Shown one piece after another: positions 43,877 through 53,038 of a stretch of 64,000 nucleotides of DNA. The DNA comes from Microbacterium sp. AZCO (GTDB lineage Bacteria > Actinomycetota > Actinomycetes > Actinomycetales > Microbacteriaceae): positions 3,100,001 through 3,164,000 of the forward strand of contig NZ_CP154857.1 in assembly GCF_039614715.1 (NCBI RefSeq), in the 5' to 3' direction. The translations under genes and the position numbers were made by a program. Numbering within the stretch: position 1 is the first letter of the stretch; each line of letters opens with the position of its first letter. The notes under the pieces are model-generated. The model made no database searches. It worked only from the letters and a program-made list of their open reading frames with translations, and was not told where the DNA came from.

Positions 43877-45487
43877 ATGCCTTCGTACCTTCGACGACCA
43901 GCCCTGCTCGTCGCCGCCGCTGCCGCCAGCTGCGCGCTCGCGCTCACTCCCGCGATCGCGGCGTCCGCCGAGATCGTCTCCCACCCCGTCGAGTACTCCG
44001 CCGACGACGCCGCGATCTCGCTCGCCCCCGTCGGCAGCTTCGACACCGGCGTCTTCGACGAGTCGGCGGCCGAGATCGTCGCCCACTACCAGGACCGCCT
44101 CTTCGTCGTGAGTGCGAAGGCGGGCACCGTGCAGGTGCTCGACTTCTCGGACCCGGCCGCGATCGCGAAGAAGTACGAGATCGCGTCCGACGGCGTCGCG
44201 AACTCCGTCGCCATCCGCGCCGACGGCCTGGGCATCGCCGCCTTCGAGGCGCTCACGAAGACGGACCCCGGCCATCTGGTGTTCTTCGACGCCCGCGCCG
44301 AGCAGCCGACGATCCTCGGCTCCGTGACCGTCGGCGCTCAGCCCGACAACGTCGTCATCACGCCGGACGGCCGCTACGCGCTGACGGCGAACGAGGGCGA
44401 GCCGGCCGACGACTTCTCGACCGACCCGGAAGGCTCGGTCTCCGTCGTCCGACTCTCGACCCCGAAGGTCGTCGCGTCCAGGCAGAAGGACGTCTCGACC
44501 GCGGACTTCCACGCGTTCGAGGACGGAAAGCTCCCCGAGGGGGTCCGCGTCTTCGGCCCCACTCCGCACGGCGCCGACCACCCCGTCTCGCGCAACCTCG
44601 AGCCGGAGTACATCTCCGTCGTCGGCAACAACGCCTACGTCGCGCTGCAGGAGGCGAACGCCGTCGCCGTCGTGCAGATCCCGTCGGCGCGGGTCACCGG
44701 CATCCATCCGCTCGGGTACAAGGACTACAGCGTCGAGAAGCTCGACCCGAGCGACCGCGACAACGTCTTCGCACCGCGCAGCTACGCGGGCCTCTACGGC
44801 ATGTACATGCCGGACGGCATCAACGCGTATCAGGCCGACGGCGCGTCCTACCTCGTGACAGCCAATGAGGGCGACGCCCGTGAGTGGGGCTCGTACGTCG
44901 AGGGCGCACGCGCCGGCTCGCTGCCGATCTGCGCCGACAGCCCGCTCAAGGGCAAGACCGGCAATGCCGACCTCGGCCGGCTGAACGTCACGAAGGAGCT
45001 CGGCTTCGACGCCGCGAAGGGCTGCTACTCGAGCCTGTACGCCTTCGGCGCCCGCTCGTTCTCGATCTGGACCACCGACGGCGACCAGGTGTTCGACTCG
45101 GGCTCGCAGCTCGAGGAGATCACGTACGCGGCCGACCCCGCGCACGTGAACTCGAACCACACGGAGGCCAACTTCGAGGGACGCAGCGACGACAAGGGCC
45201 CCGAGCCGGAGAACCTCACGATCGGGCAGGTCGACGGACGCACCTACGCCTTCATCGGGCTCGAGCGCGTGGGCGGGGTCGTCGTCTACGACATCACGGT
45301 GCCGGCGCAGTCGTTCTTCGTCACGTACCTCAACAACCGCGACTTCTCCGACAACAGCGGAGATCTGGGCCCCGAGGGCCTGTCGTTCATCCCCGCGGCC
45401 GAGTCGCCGACGGGCACGCCCCTCGTCGCGGTCGCGAACGAGGTGTCGGGCTCGACGACGCTCTTCGAGGTCGCCGTCACCCGCTGA
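43877..45487 (+). CDS. Secreted choice-of-anchor I family protein (phytase/esterase-like propeller)
   Basis: 536 aa. The signal peptide ends near residue 33 (LALTPAIAASA). The rest reads as a beta-propeller: PDNVVITPDGRYALTANEGEP (about 155-175), SYLVTANEGDAREWG (about 325) and GPEPENLTIGQVDGRTYAFI (about 440). This is the wording of the choice-of-anchor-I family, related to esterase-like phytases and alkaline-phosphatase-associated proteins. No sortase signal or lipobox is seen, so it should be released. GAGGA lies 7 nt before the ATG. The 177-bp upstream gap contains the palindrome GGACGTCC at 43749-43756. Confidence 0.83.
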   Translation: MPSYLRRPALLVAAAAASCALALTPAIAASAEIVSHPVEYSADDAAISLAPVGSFDTGVFDESAAEIVAHYQDRLFVVSAKAGTVQVLDFSDPAAIAKKYEIASDGVANSVAIRADGLGIAAFEALTKTDPGHLVFFDARAEQPTILGSVTVGAQPDNVVITPDGRYALTANEGEPADDFSTDPEGSVSVVRLSTPKVVASRQKDVSTADFHAFEDGKLPEGVRVFGPTPHGADHPVSRNLEPEYISVVGNNAYVALQEANAVAVVQIPSARVTGIHPLGYKDYSVEKLDPSDRDNVFAPRSYAGLYGMYMPDGINAYQADGASYLVTANEGDAREWGSYVEGARAGSLPICADSPLKGKTGNADLGRLNVTKELGFDAAKGCYSSLYAFGARSFSIWTTDGDQVFDSGSQLEEITYAADPAHVNSNHTEANFEGRSDDKGPEPENLTIGQVDGRTYAFIGLERVGGVVVYDITVPAQSFFVTYLNNRDFSDNSGDLGPEGLSFIPAAESPTGTPLVAVANEVSGSTTLFEVAVTR

Positions 45488-45494
45488 TCCCACG

Positions 45495-45533
45495 GAAGAG
45501 GCCGGGCGACCCATGGGGTCGTCCGGCCTCTTC
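45495..45533. terminator. Bidirectional hairpin terminator
   Basis: An 18-bp stem with one G-U pair (GAAGAGGCCGG at 45495-45505 pairs with 45523-45533, inner GCGACCC with GGGTCGT) and a 3-nt loop lie between the converging choice-of-anchor-I and amylopullulanase genes. Confidence 0.8.
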
Positions 45534-45549
45534 TGCTGTCGGCTGGAAC

Positions 45550-48500
45550 TCAGAGGATGACGACGGGCAGCGGCACGACCGAGCGCGAGTCGGCCCAGCC
45601 TTCGCCGCCGGTGAACGACACCCGCAGCAGGTGCGTCCCGCGCGCGAGCTTCGGCAGCGAGATGCTGATCGCGCCCTTCGCCGCGGCCTCGACCGGGGCG
45701 GTCGCGATGATCTTGCCGTTCTCGGTGACGGTGACCGTGCCCTGGGGCGCGGATCCGTCGGCAGCGACGACCTTTCCGACGATCTTCACCGTCGTGCCCG
45801 CCTTCGTCACGATGGGGCTCGGCGCGGCGAACAGCGACGTCGCGATGGGCTCCTTGTCGACGAGCACGGCCACCGACCGCGCGGGCACCGTGACCGCTCC
45901 GGTCGCGGCATCCCACGTCGTCGTCTTCACGACGGCATCCGAGCCGTTCCCGAGCGCAGGCGTCAGGGCGAAGCCGCGTCCCTTGAGCGCCGGGATCGTC
46001 TGCGTCGTGGCCTCGGGCGACGCGTTGAAGACGACGAGGGCGCCCTCGAGCTTCGGGTCGACATCCTTGCCGACGAGGTCGTCGACGAGCATCGTGATGA
46101 CGCCGGGCGTGGCATCCACTCCGCTGTTCGGGAAGCTGACCTTCTTCTCGATGAGATCGGCGGACCCGAGACGCAGGAGCGGCACCTCGCTGCGCACGCG
46201 GAGCAGATCGAGAGCGGATGCCTCGGCCGCGGCCATGTCGGCCGGCCCCGGCTTGAGCGCGGGGTTCGCCAGCAGCGGCTGCAGGATGCTCCAGCGGTCG
46301 CCGTTGTCGGCCTGACTCGGCAGGCCCGAGCCGAAGGTCGACTCCTGACCCGTCCAGTCGATGCGGTTGAACCAGTCGCCGGAGTTGTAGCTGTTGTCGT
46401 CGAGCGACTTGGAGCGCAGGAGCTCCGTGCCCGCGTGCCAGAACGAGGGCGACTGAGACAGCGTCACGGTCGCGAGCTCGAGCGTGTTCATGCGGACGCG
46501 GTCGGCCATGCTCGTGTCGGTCGGGAGCTTCAGCACCGACAGGTCGTACAGCGTGTTGTTGTCGTGCGCGTCGACGTAGTTGATCGTCTCGTCGGGCTGA
46601 TCGGCATAGCCCGCCGGCGCTCCGTTGTAGTCGAGCTCGTCGCCCGCCTTCACGGTGCCGTCGGCGGCCGTCAGGCGGAAGTCGCGCAGGTTGCCCGTCA
46701 GGCCGATCTTCACGAGGTCGGTCAGCGTGCCGAGGCGCGCCAGCTGCTGCTCGGGCGTGCCGTCGGCGCCGTGCCCGTTGGGGTCGGTCCCGAGGCCCGT
46801 GCCGAAGCCCTGCTCGTACGTCGAGTCGCGCACGGGGCTGCCGCCGTGCACGCCGTCCCGGAGGCGGTCGTTGAAGGTGCCGATGCCGGTGCCGCCGAGC
46901 TGGCCCTGCGTCGCCTGCTCGAAGAGGGCGTTGTTCGCGACCTCGCCGAAGTTCCAGCCTTCGCCGTAGAGGTAGATCGCCTTGCCGTCGACGCCGTCCT
47001 TCTTGAGCGTCAGGGAGTCCAGCGCCGCGCGGATCGCGAGCATGTTCGCCTTCGACGCGTGGCCCATGAGGTCGAAGCGGAAGCCGTCGACCTTGTACTC
47101 GCGGGCCCACGTGACGATCGAGTCGACCATGAGCTTCTGCGCCACCTCGTGCTCGGTCGCGACGTTCTGGCAGCACGTCGAGGTCTCGACGTTGCCGGCC
47201 GCGTTGAGCCGCTGGTAGTACCCGGGCACGACCTGGTCGAGCACCGACGTCGGAGCCTGGCCCGACGCGGCGGTGTGGTTGAACACCTCGTCGAGCACCA
47301 CCTGGAGGCCGAGGCCGTGCAGCGCGCCGACCATCGAGCGGAACTCGCCGACGCGGGCGCCGCCGTTCGGGTCGGTCGCGTACGAGCCCTCGGGCACCGA
47401 GTAGTGGTACGGGTCGTATCCCCAGTTGAAGGCGTCCGTCGCCGCCACGGCGCCGACGCACTCCTGCTGCTTCGGCGAGTCGGCCGGCAGCGACGCGAGG
47501 TCGCACGCGGGCGTCTGCTGCTTCGCCTTGTCCTCCTCGATCGAGGCGATGTCGAACGACGGCAGCAGGTGGACGGTGTTGATGCCGGCGTCGGCGAGCT
47601 GCTTCAGCTGCGCCGTCCCCGCGCTCTTCTGCGTGAAGGCGAGGTACGTGCCGCGGAGGTACTCGGGCACGGTCTCGTCGGTGGCCGAGAAGTCTCGGAT
47701 GTGCAGCTCGTAGATCGCGTGGTCGACGGGACGCGCGACCACCGGGGCCGCCGTCTTCTCCCACTGCTTCGGCTTCCACTGCTTGTCGTCGAGGTCGACG
47801 GCGACGGAGCGCGTCGAGTCGACCGTGAGCGCGACGGAGTAGGGATCGGTGACGGCGTTCGTCTCGATCTTCCCCGTCGTGGGGGCGTAGACGGCGACCT
47901 CCCAGAGGTACTCGTCGCCCTTCAGGTCGGTCTTGCCCTTGACGGTCCAGGTTCCGGATGCCGCGTCCCACGTCGCCTCGTGGCGCACCGGGTCGCCGCT
48001 GGCGGCCCCTGAGCCTGTCGCGGGGTTCCACGTCAGGAGCGTCGCCGTCTGCGCGGTCGGGGCCCACAGCCGGAACGTGGGCTTGCTGCCCTGGAAGGTC
48101 ACGCCGAGGTCGAGCTTCTCCACCGCCGACGCGTAGAGGTCATCGAGGACACCGGGGATCTGCACGCCCGTGAAGGCCGTCAGCGCGCCGGCCGCGCTGC
48201 GCTGAGCGACCATGAGCTGGCCCTTCAGCAGCGCCGCGACGGCATCCCGATCCTGATCCTCCACGTGAAGCGCGATGTACGACGCGAGCGCCGGGAACGT
48301 CGCCTTCTGCTCCGCCGTCAGCCCGCCCGCGAGGCGGGTGAGCGTGACGGGGTCCGCGCCGCCCGTGACCTCGCGGTCGGGCGTGACGCCGAGCGTCGCA
48401 TCCTTCGAGGAGTAGAGCTGCCACGTCGCATCGGCCGCCTTCGAGCCCAGGTCGGCGGGCCACGCGATCGTGGCGGCGTCGATCCAGTGCGCGCGCAGCT

Positions 48501-51500
48501 CGCCCGTGCCGGCGAGCGGCGGGTCGGCCGACTTCACCGTGAGGATGTGCGTCGCGATGTCGTAGCGGAACGTCGTGACCTTGCCGGCGGTCGCGCTGAA
48601 CGAGATGTTCGCGCCGCCGGGCGCGCCGCCCGCGCCGTAGTTCTCGTCCCACGAGCGGTTGTGCGCGACCTTGACCTCGTACGAGCCCGTCGGCAGATCG
48701 TCGGTCGTGAACTGGAAGACGCCGTCGCCGTTCTGGTCGAACATCATGCTCGCGAGGCAGTCGGGCTGCCAGTCGCCGGGGCAGCCGAGCTCGCTCTGGA
48801 GCGAGCCGGGAAGGGTGATGACGGGTCCCTGGTCGGTCGACGTGATGTTCTTCGTGCGCGGATCGAAGAAGAACTCGATCGGGCCGCCCGTGTGGGTGAT
48901 CGTGATGTTCGAGCCGCCCGGCACGCCGCCGGCGCCGTAGTTCTCGGCCCAGCTCTTCTCCGTCGCGATCTTGTACTCGTAGGTGCCCGCCGCGAGGTCG
49001 TCGAGCTTGAGGTGCCAGATGCCGTCCTTCTTGGTCATCTGCACCTGGGCGCAGTCGGGCTGCCAGTCGCCGGGGCATCCCGCTTCGCTGTTGAAGCCGC
49101 CGGGCACGCTGACGTTCGTGTAGTTCGTCGGCTCCTGGGGCTCGGGCTCCTCGGGGGCCTCCGGCTCATCGGGCGTCGCGGTGAGGTCGACGCGGTTGCC
49201 GACCGACGCGAACGTCGAGTCGGCCGAGCGGTGCCCGGCGGCGTCGGTCGACACGGCCCGGTACTCGACGAGCGTTCCCGCCGCGAGACCCGCGATGTCG
49301 TGGAAGACGCCGGGCTGCGTGTCCTCGGCGGTGCCGAGGGCGTGCCACTCCGTGCCGCCCGCGACGCGCCACGAGAAGCTCGTCTCGCGCCACGAGTCGT
49401 CGGCCTGCGCCGACACGGCGACCGAGCCGGTCAGCGCCGCGCCCGCACCCGGAGCCTTGACCGTGATCGGCGCAGCCTCGGCCGGTGCCGAGACGGGCCG
49501 GTCGGCCTTGAAGACGCGGGTCGAGAGAGCGGGGACGGTGATGGATGCCGCGGCCGAGGCATCCGTCGTCACGGCGTTCCCTCCTCCGTAGATCGGCGTA
49601 AGGGTCGCGCCGGCCGTGAGGGTCTTCAGCGAGACGGTCTGATCGGTGGTCGCGTTGTTGCTCGCGACGAGGTACTCGACCTTCGCGTCGCGATCCACGC
49701 GGGAGAAGGCGTACACGCCCGCGCCGTCGGCGACGTAGCGCTCGATCTGGGCACCGTTCACGAGCGCGGGGTTCGCGTCGCGGAGGGCGGACAGCTCGGC
49801 GATGTGCTCGTAGACCGGCGCGGTCGTGGAGTAGCGGTCCTGAGAGCCGAGCGTCTCACCCGTGACGAGCGGCTGGTTCTCGTACTCGGGAACCTGGCTC
49901 GCGAAGAGCGTCTGCCGGGCCGCACGGTCTCCGCCCGTGCCGGCGAAGCCCTGCTCGTCGCCGTAGTAGACGACGGGCTGGCCGCGGCTGAGGAACAGCA
50001 GGTCGTGCGCGAGCTCATCGCGCTGCAGCTGGCTCGACTTGCCGTTGAGGAAGTAGCCGATGCGGCCCATGTCGTGGTTGCCGAGGAAGGTCGGCAGCGC
50101 CGTCGCCGAGGAGTCGGGCGTGGTGTAGTGGTCGTCGCCCGCGAAGAGGGTGCTGAGCCCCTTCGCCGTGCCGCCGCCCGCGTACGAGCTCGCCGCGGCC
50201 TGGAAGGTGAAGTCGAGCACCGAGTTCATGTCGGTCTTGCGGATGTACGGGGCGAGCTTCGTCGGGTCGGCGTCGTAGACCTCGCCGAACATGAAGAAGT
50301 CCGGCTTGCCGTGGCTGTGGGCGTAGTCGAGGACCTTCGTGGTCCACTTCTGCCAGAACTCGAAGTTGACGTGCTTGGCCGTGTCGATGCGGAACCCGTC
50401 GATGCCGAGGTCGATCCACGTGTCGTAGACGTCGACGAACCCGTTCACGACCTTGGGGTTCTCGGTCATGATGTCGTCGAGCCCGACGAAGTCGCCGTAC
50501 GTGACGGACTCACCGGCCCACGTCGAGTCACCGCGGTTGTGGTACAGCGTCGGGTCGTTGAGCCACGCGGGAACCTTGACGTTCTTCTCGGCGTCCGCGA
50601 TCACGGGCGTGTAGGGGAACGACGTCGCCGGATCCATCGCGGGGAAGGAGTCGGTGCCGGCGTAGGTCGCGGGGTCGAAGGCGTTGCCGTCGGCATCCTT
50701 GTAGGGGCTGGTCTTCTGGTCGACGTACGCGTTCGTGCCCTGCTGGTAGGAGATGACGTCGGCCGTGTGGTTCGTGATGATGTCGAAGTAGACCTTGATG
50801 CCCTTGGCGTGGGCGGCGGCGATGAAGTCCTGCAGCTGCTGGTTGGTGCCGAGGTGCGGATCGATCTGCGTGAAGTCGGTGATCCAGTACCCGTGGTAGC
50901 CGGCCGACACATCGGCGCCCGAGCCCTGGACGGGCTTGTTCTTGAAGCTCGGCGTGAGCCAGATGGCGCTCGTCCCGAGGCCCGAGATGTAGTCGAGGTT
51001 CTGCTGCAGGCCCTCGATGTCGCCGCCGTTGTAGAAGCCGGTGCTCGTCGGGTCGAAGCCTGTCGTGAGGCGGTCGCCCGTGAGGCCGCCGGTGTCGTTC
51101 GACGCGTCGCCGTTCGCGAAGCGGTCGGTCATGACGAAGTAGAACTGCTGACCGCTGCCGGCCTGGCGCGCCGGCGCCGCGACGAGGGCGTCGTCGGCTG
51201 CCGAGTAGCCGCCCCGCAGCGACGTCACGTCGATGCCGATGCGGTGCGACGTGTCGTCGAACGTGAAGCGCAGCGTCGAGGGTCCCGCGACGGTCAGCGG
51301 GATGTTCGATCCGCCCTTGGCGCCGTCGGCGCCGTAGTTCTCGTCCCACGAGTCGTTGACAGCGACCTTGTACTCGTACGAGCCCGCCGGAACCTGGAAT
51401 TCAGCGGAGTAGAGCCCGGCATCTCCCGTCGGGGCGAGCTCGGTCGCGGTGCATTCCGGCTGCCAGTCTGCCGAGCAGCCGAGCTCGTCCTGCAGGCTTC

Positions 51501-51630
51501 CGACGAGGGCGAACGTGCGGTCGGCCGCCGCCGCGGGAGCGGCGAGGGCGGTGACGCTGCCGGTCAGGACCAGGGCGGCAGCGGCGAGAGAGGCGAGCAC
51601 GCGGCGGCGTGCAGTGGTCGTCTTCGACAC
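45550..51630 (-). CDS. Giant secreted alpha-amylase/pullulanase (amylopullulanase)
   Basis: About 2026 aa from the GTG at 51630, which has GGGAG 9 nt upstream and begins the signal peptide (cleaved near residue 37). The domains, in order, are an X25 module (40-140), a GH13 amylase (150-700: Asp416 in FRIDTAKH, Glu450 in FGEVYD, Asp520 in GNHD), an Ig-like linker (710-820), two more X25 modules (835-930, 933-1030), and a pullulanase GH13 (about 1130-1900: Asp1520 in FRFDLMGH, Glu1557 in YGEGWN, Asp1690 in DAHDN). A C-terminal Ig domain ends the protein. Both active sites look intact, so one secreted chain should cut alpha-1,4 and alpha-1,6 bonds of starch. Confidence 0.92.
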   Translation of the reverse strand: MSKTTTARRRVLASLAAAALVLTGSVTALAAPAAAADRTFALVGSLQDELGCSADWQPECTATELAPTGDAGLYSAEFQVPAGSYEYKVAVNDSWDENYGADGAKGGSNIPLTVAGPSTLRFTFDDTSHRIGIDVTSLRGGYSAADDALVAAPARQAGSGQQFYFVMTDRFANGDASNDTGGLTGDRLTTGFDPTSTGFYNGGDIEGLQQNLDYISGLGTSAIWLTPSFKNKPVQGSGADVSAGYHGYWITDFTQIDPHLGTNQQLQDFIAAAHAKGIKVYFDIITNHTADVISYQQGTNAYVDQKTSPYKDADGNAFDPATYAGTDSFPAMDPATSFPYTPVIADAEKNVKVPAWLNDPTLYHNRGDSTWAGESVTYGDFVGLDDIMTENPKVVNGFVDVYDTWIDLGIDGFRIDTAKHVNFEFWQKWTTKVLDYAHSHGKPDFFMFGEVYDADPTKLAPYIRKTDMNSVLDFTFQAAASSYAGGGTAKGLSTLFAGDDHYTTPDSSATALPTFLGNHDMGRIGYFLNGKSSQLQRDELAHDLLFLSRGQPVVYYGDEQGFAGTGGDRAARQTLFASQVPEYENQPLVTGETLGSQDRYSTTAPVYEHIAELSALRDANPALVNGAQIERYVADGAGVYAFSRVDRDAKVEYLVASNNATTDQTVSLKTLTAGATLTPIYGGGNAVTTDASAAASITVPALSTRVFKADRPVSAPAEAAPITVKAPGAGAALTGSVAVSAQADDSWRETSFSWRVAGGTEWHALGTAEDTQPGVFHDIAGLAAGTLVEYRAVSTDAAGHRSADSTFASVGNRVDLTATPDEPEAPEEPEPQEPTNYTNVSVPGGFNSEAGCPGDWQPDCAQVQMTKKDGIWHLKLDDLAAGTYEYKIATEKSWAENYGAGGVPGGSNITITHTGGPIEFFFDPRTKNITSTDQGPVITLPGSLQSELGCPGDWQPDCLASMMFDQNGDGVFQFTTDDLPTGSYEVKVAHNRSWDENYGAGGAPGGANISFSATAGKVTTFRYDIATHILTVKSADPPLAGTGELRAHWIDAATIAWPADLGSKAADATWQLYSSKDATLGVTPDREVTGGADPVTLTRLAGGLTAEQKATFPALASYIALHVEDQDRDAVAALLKGQLMVAQRSAAGALTAFTGVQIPGVLDDLYASAVEKLDLGVTFQGSKPTFRLWAPTAQTATLLTWNPATGSGAASGDPVRHEATWDAASGTWTVKGKTDLKGDEYLWEVAVYAPTTGKIETNAVTDPYSVALTVDSTRSVAVDLDDKQWKPKQWEKTAAPVVARPVDHAIYELHIRDFSATDETVPEYLRGTYLAFTQKSAGTAQLKQLADAGINTVHLLPSFDIASIEEDKAKQQTPACDLASLPADSPKQQECVGAVAATDAFNWGYDPYHYSVPEGSYATDPNGGARVGEFRSMVGALHGLGLQVVLDEVFNHTAASGQAPTSVLDQVVPGYYQRLNAAGNVETSTCCQNVATEHEVAQKLMVDSIVTWAREYKVDGFRFDLMGHASKANMLAIRAALDSLTLKKDGVDGKAIYLYGEGWNFGEVANNALFEQATQGQLGGTGIGTFNDRLRDGVHGGSPVRDSTYEQGFGTGLGTDPNGHGADGTPEQQLARLGTLTDLVKIGLTGNLRDFRLTAADGTVKAGDELDYNGAPAGYADQPDETINYVDAHDNNTLYDLSVLKLPTDTSMADRVRMNTLELATVTLSQSPSFWHAGTELLRSKSLDDNSYNSGDWFNRIDWTGQESTFGSGLPSQADNGDRWSILQPLLANPALKPGPADMAAAEASALDLLRVRSEVPLLRLGSADLIEKKVSFPNSGVDATPGVITMLVDDLVGKDVDPKLEGALVVFNASPEATTQTIPALKGRGFALTPALGNGSDAVVKTTTWDAATGAVTVPARSVAVLVDKEPIATSLFAAPSPIVTKAGTTVKIVGKVVAADGSAPQGTVTVTENGKIIATAPVEAAAKGAISISLPKLARGTHLLRVSFTGGEGWADSRSVVPLPVVIL
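48006..48027. repeat. Dispersed short repeat in frame within the pullulanase gene
   Basis: CCCTGAGCCTGTCGCGGGG (48006-48024 region) matches the window-wide repeat and is read as NPATGSGAA, between the N-domain and the catalytic part of the pullulanase half. It is a linker position where an insertion would be tolerated. Confidence 0.45.
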
Positions 51631-51680
51631 GAGATGAGCTCCCAGGATGCGGGGGCACGGCGACGTGCCCACAGGCGATG

Positions 51681-51780
51681 CTTGCGACGCTATAAGCGTT
51701 CTCCCAGGATTGCAAGCGCTTACATCATGAGAACGGCCTCATCTTGTTCGCGGACCGCTGCGAAGTCGCAAGCGCTTCCA
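51681..51780 (-). promoter_or_regulatory. Amylopullulanase promoter with MalR-type AAGCGCTT operators
   Basis: TGCAAGCGCTTACA (core AAGCGCTT at 51714-51721) and TCGCAAGCGCTTCC (core at 51770-51777) are matching palindromes 56 bp apart. A decayed half-site, CGCTATAAGCGTT, lies at 51688-51700. On the minus strand CTTGCA with a 16-bp spacer to TATAGC gives a promoter overlapped by the first operator. Such boxes are typical of LacI-family maltose/starch repressors; no cognate regulator is adjacent. Confidence 0.55.
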
Positions 51781-51815
51781 GCCGGGCGCGTACGGTGACC
51801 GGTGGCCGGTGCCCG

Positions 51816-52994
51816 TCAGAGCCGCTCGATGATCGTCGCGTTCGCCATGCCGCCGCCCTCGCACATCGTCTGCAGGCCGTAGCGGCCGCCCGTCGACTCG
51901 AGGTGGGCGAGGAGCGTGCCGAGGAGGCGGGTGCCCGAGGCTCCGACGGCGTGGCCGAGCGCGATCGCGCCGCCCCACGGATTGAGCTTCCCGGGATCGG
52001 CGCCCGTCTCGCGCAGCCACGCGAGCGGCACCGACGCGAACGCCTCGTTCACCTCGTACGCGTCGAGGTCGTCGATCGTGAGGCCGCTGCGCTCGAGGAT
52101 GCGCTGTGTCGCGGGGATCGGTCCCGTGAGCATGAGCAGAGGGTCGTCGCCGACGACGGCGAACGAGTGGAACCGGGCACGCGGCGTGAGCCCGAGCACG
52201 ACGGCCTTCTCCTCGCTCATGATGAGGACGCCGGATGCCGCGTCCGTGAGCGGCGAAGAGCTGCCCGCCGTGATCTTCCACTCCAGGTCGGGGAAGCGCT
52301 CGGCGAGCGCGTCGGTGCGGAAGACCGTCGGCAGCGTCGCGAGACCCTCGACGGTCGTCGCCGTGCGGATCGTCTCGTCGCTGCGCACGACTCCCCCGTC
52401 GGTCGGGACGGGAAGCACCTGGCCGTCGAAGCGGCCGTGGGCCGAGGCATCCCCCGCCCTTCTGTGCGACTCCGCGGAGAAGGCGTCGAGCTCCTCGCGG
52501 CTGAGGCCCCACTTCTGCGCGATGAGCTCGGCTGACACGCCCTGGTTGACGAGACCCGCGGGGTAGCGGGATGCGATGCCGGGCGCGAGCGAGCCGCCCT
52601 GACGGGAGGAGCCGAGCGGCACGCGGCTCATCGACTCGACGCCGCCCGCGATGGCGATGTCGTAGGCGCCCGCGATGATCCCCTGCGCTGCGAAGTGCGC
52701 CGCCTGCTGGCTCGAGCCGCACTGCCGGTCGATCGTCGTCGCGGGAACGCGCTCGTCGAACCCCGCCGCGAGCACGGCCTGGCGCGCGATGTTCATCGCC
52801 TGATCGCCGATCTGGCTCACGCAGCCGAGGATGACGTCGTCGACCTGCGTCGACTCGAGTCCATTGCGCGCGAGCAGCGCGTCGAGGACGAAGGCGGCGA
52901 GATCGACGGGATGCTCCGCCGACAGCGCTCCCCCGGGCTTGCCCTTGCCCGATGGCGTGCGGACGGCGTCGACGATGACGGCGGTGCGGGTCAT
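51816..52994 (-). CDS. Acetyl-CoA acetyltransferase (thiolase)
   Basis: 392 aa. The thiolase active-site set is present: acyl-accepting Cys in IDRQCGSSQQA (about Cys89), VNEAFA, GHAVGASGTR with the catalytic His, and TMCEGGGMANA with the second Cys. It may act in biosynthetic acetoacetyl-CoA formation or in fatty-acid/branched-chain breakdown. The ATG at 52994 gives the normal family length. The much longer open frame upstream only reads through the tandem repeat array. Confidence 0.93.
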   Translation of the reverse strand: MTRTAVIVDAVRTPSGKGKPGGALSAEHPVDLAAFVLDALLARNGLESTQVDDVILGCVSQIGDQAMNIARQAVLAAGFDERVPATTIDRQCGSSQQAAHFAAQGIIAGAYDIAIAGGVESMSRVPLGSSRQGGSLAPGIASRYPAGLVNQGVSAELIAQKWGLSREELDAFSAESHRRAGDASAHGRFDGQVLPVPTDGGVVRSDETIRTATTVEGLATLPTVFRTDALAERFPDLEWKITAGSSSPLTDAASGVLIMSEEKAVVLGLTPRARFHSFAVVGDDPLLMLTGPIPATQRILERSGLTIDDLDAYEVNEAFASVPLAWLRETGADPGKLNPWGGAIALGHAVGASGTRLLGTLLAHLESTGGRYGLQTMCEGGGMANATIIERL

Positions 52995-53038
52995 GCCTCC
53001 ATGATCCCCCCGCGCGGACGGGTGCGGGCGGCGGGCAC

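Noticed and set aside
43814-48067. An open frame of 1417 codons on the minus strand
   Set aside because: It runs antisense to the choice-of-anchor-I gene and then out of frame through the pullulanase gene, with low-complexity Arg/Gly content.
48265-51798. An open frame of 1177 codons on the plus strand
   Set aside because: Antisense shadow of the amylopullulanase gene; no domain wording.
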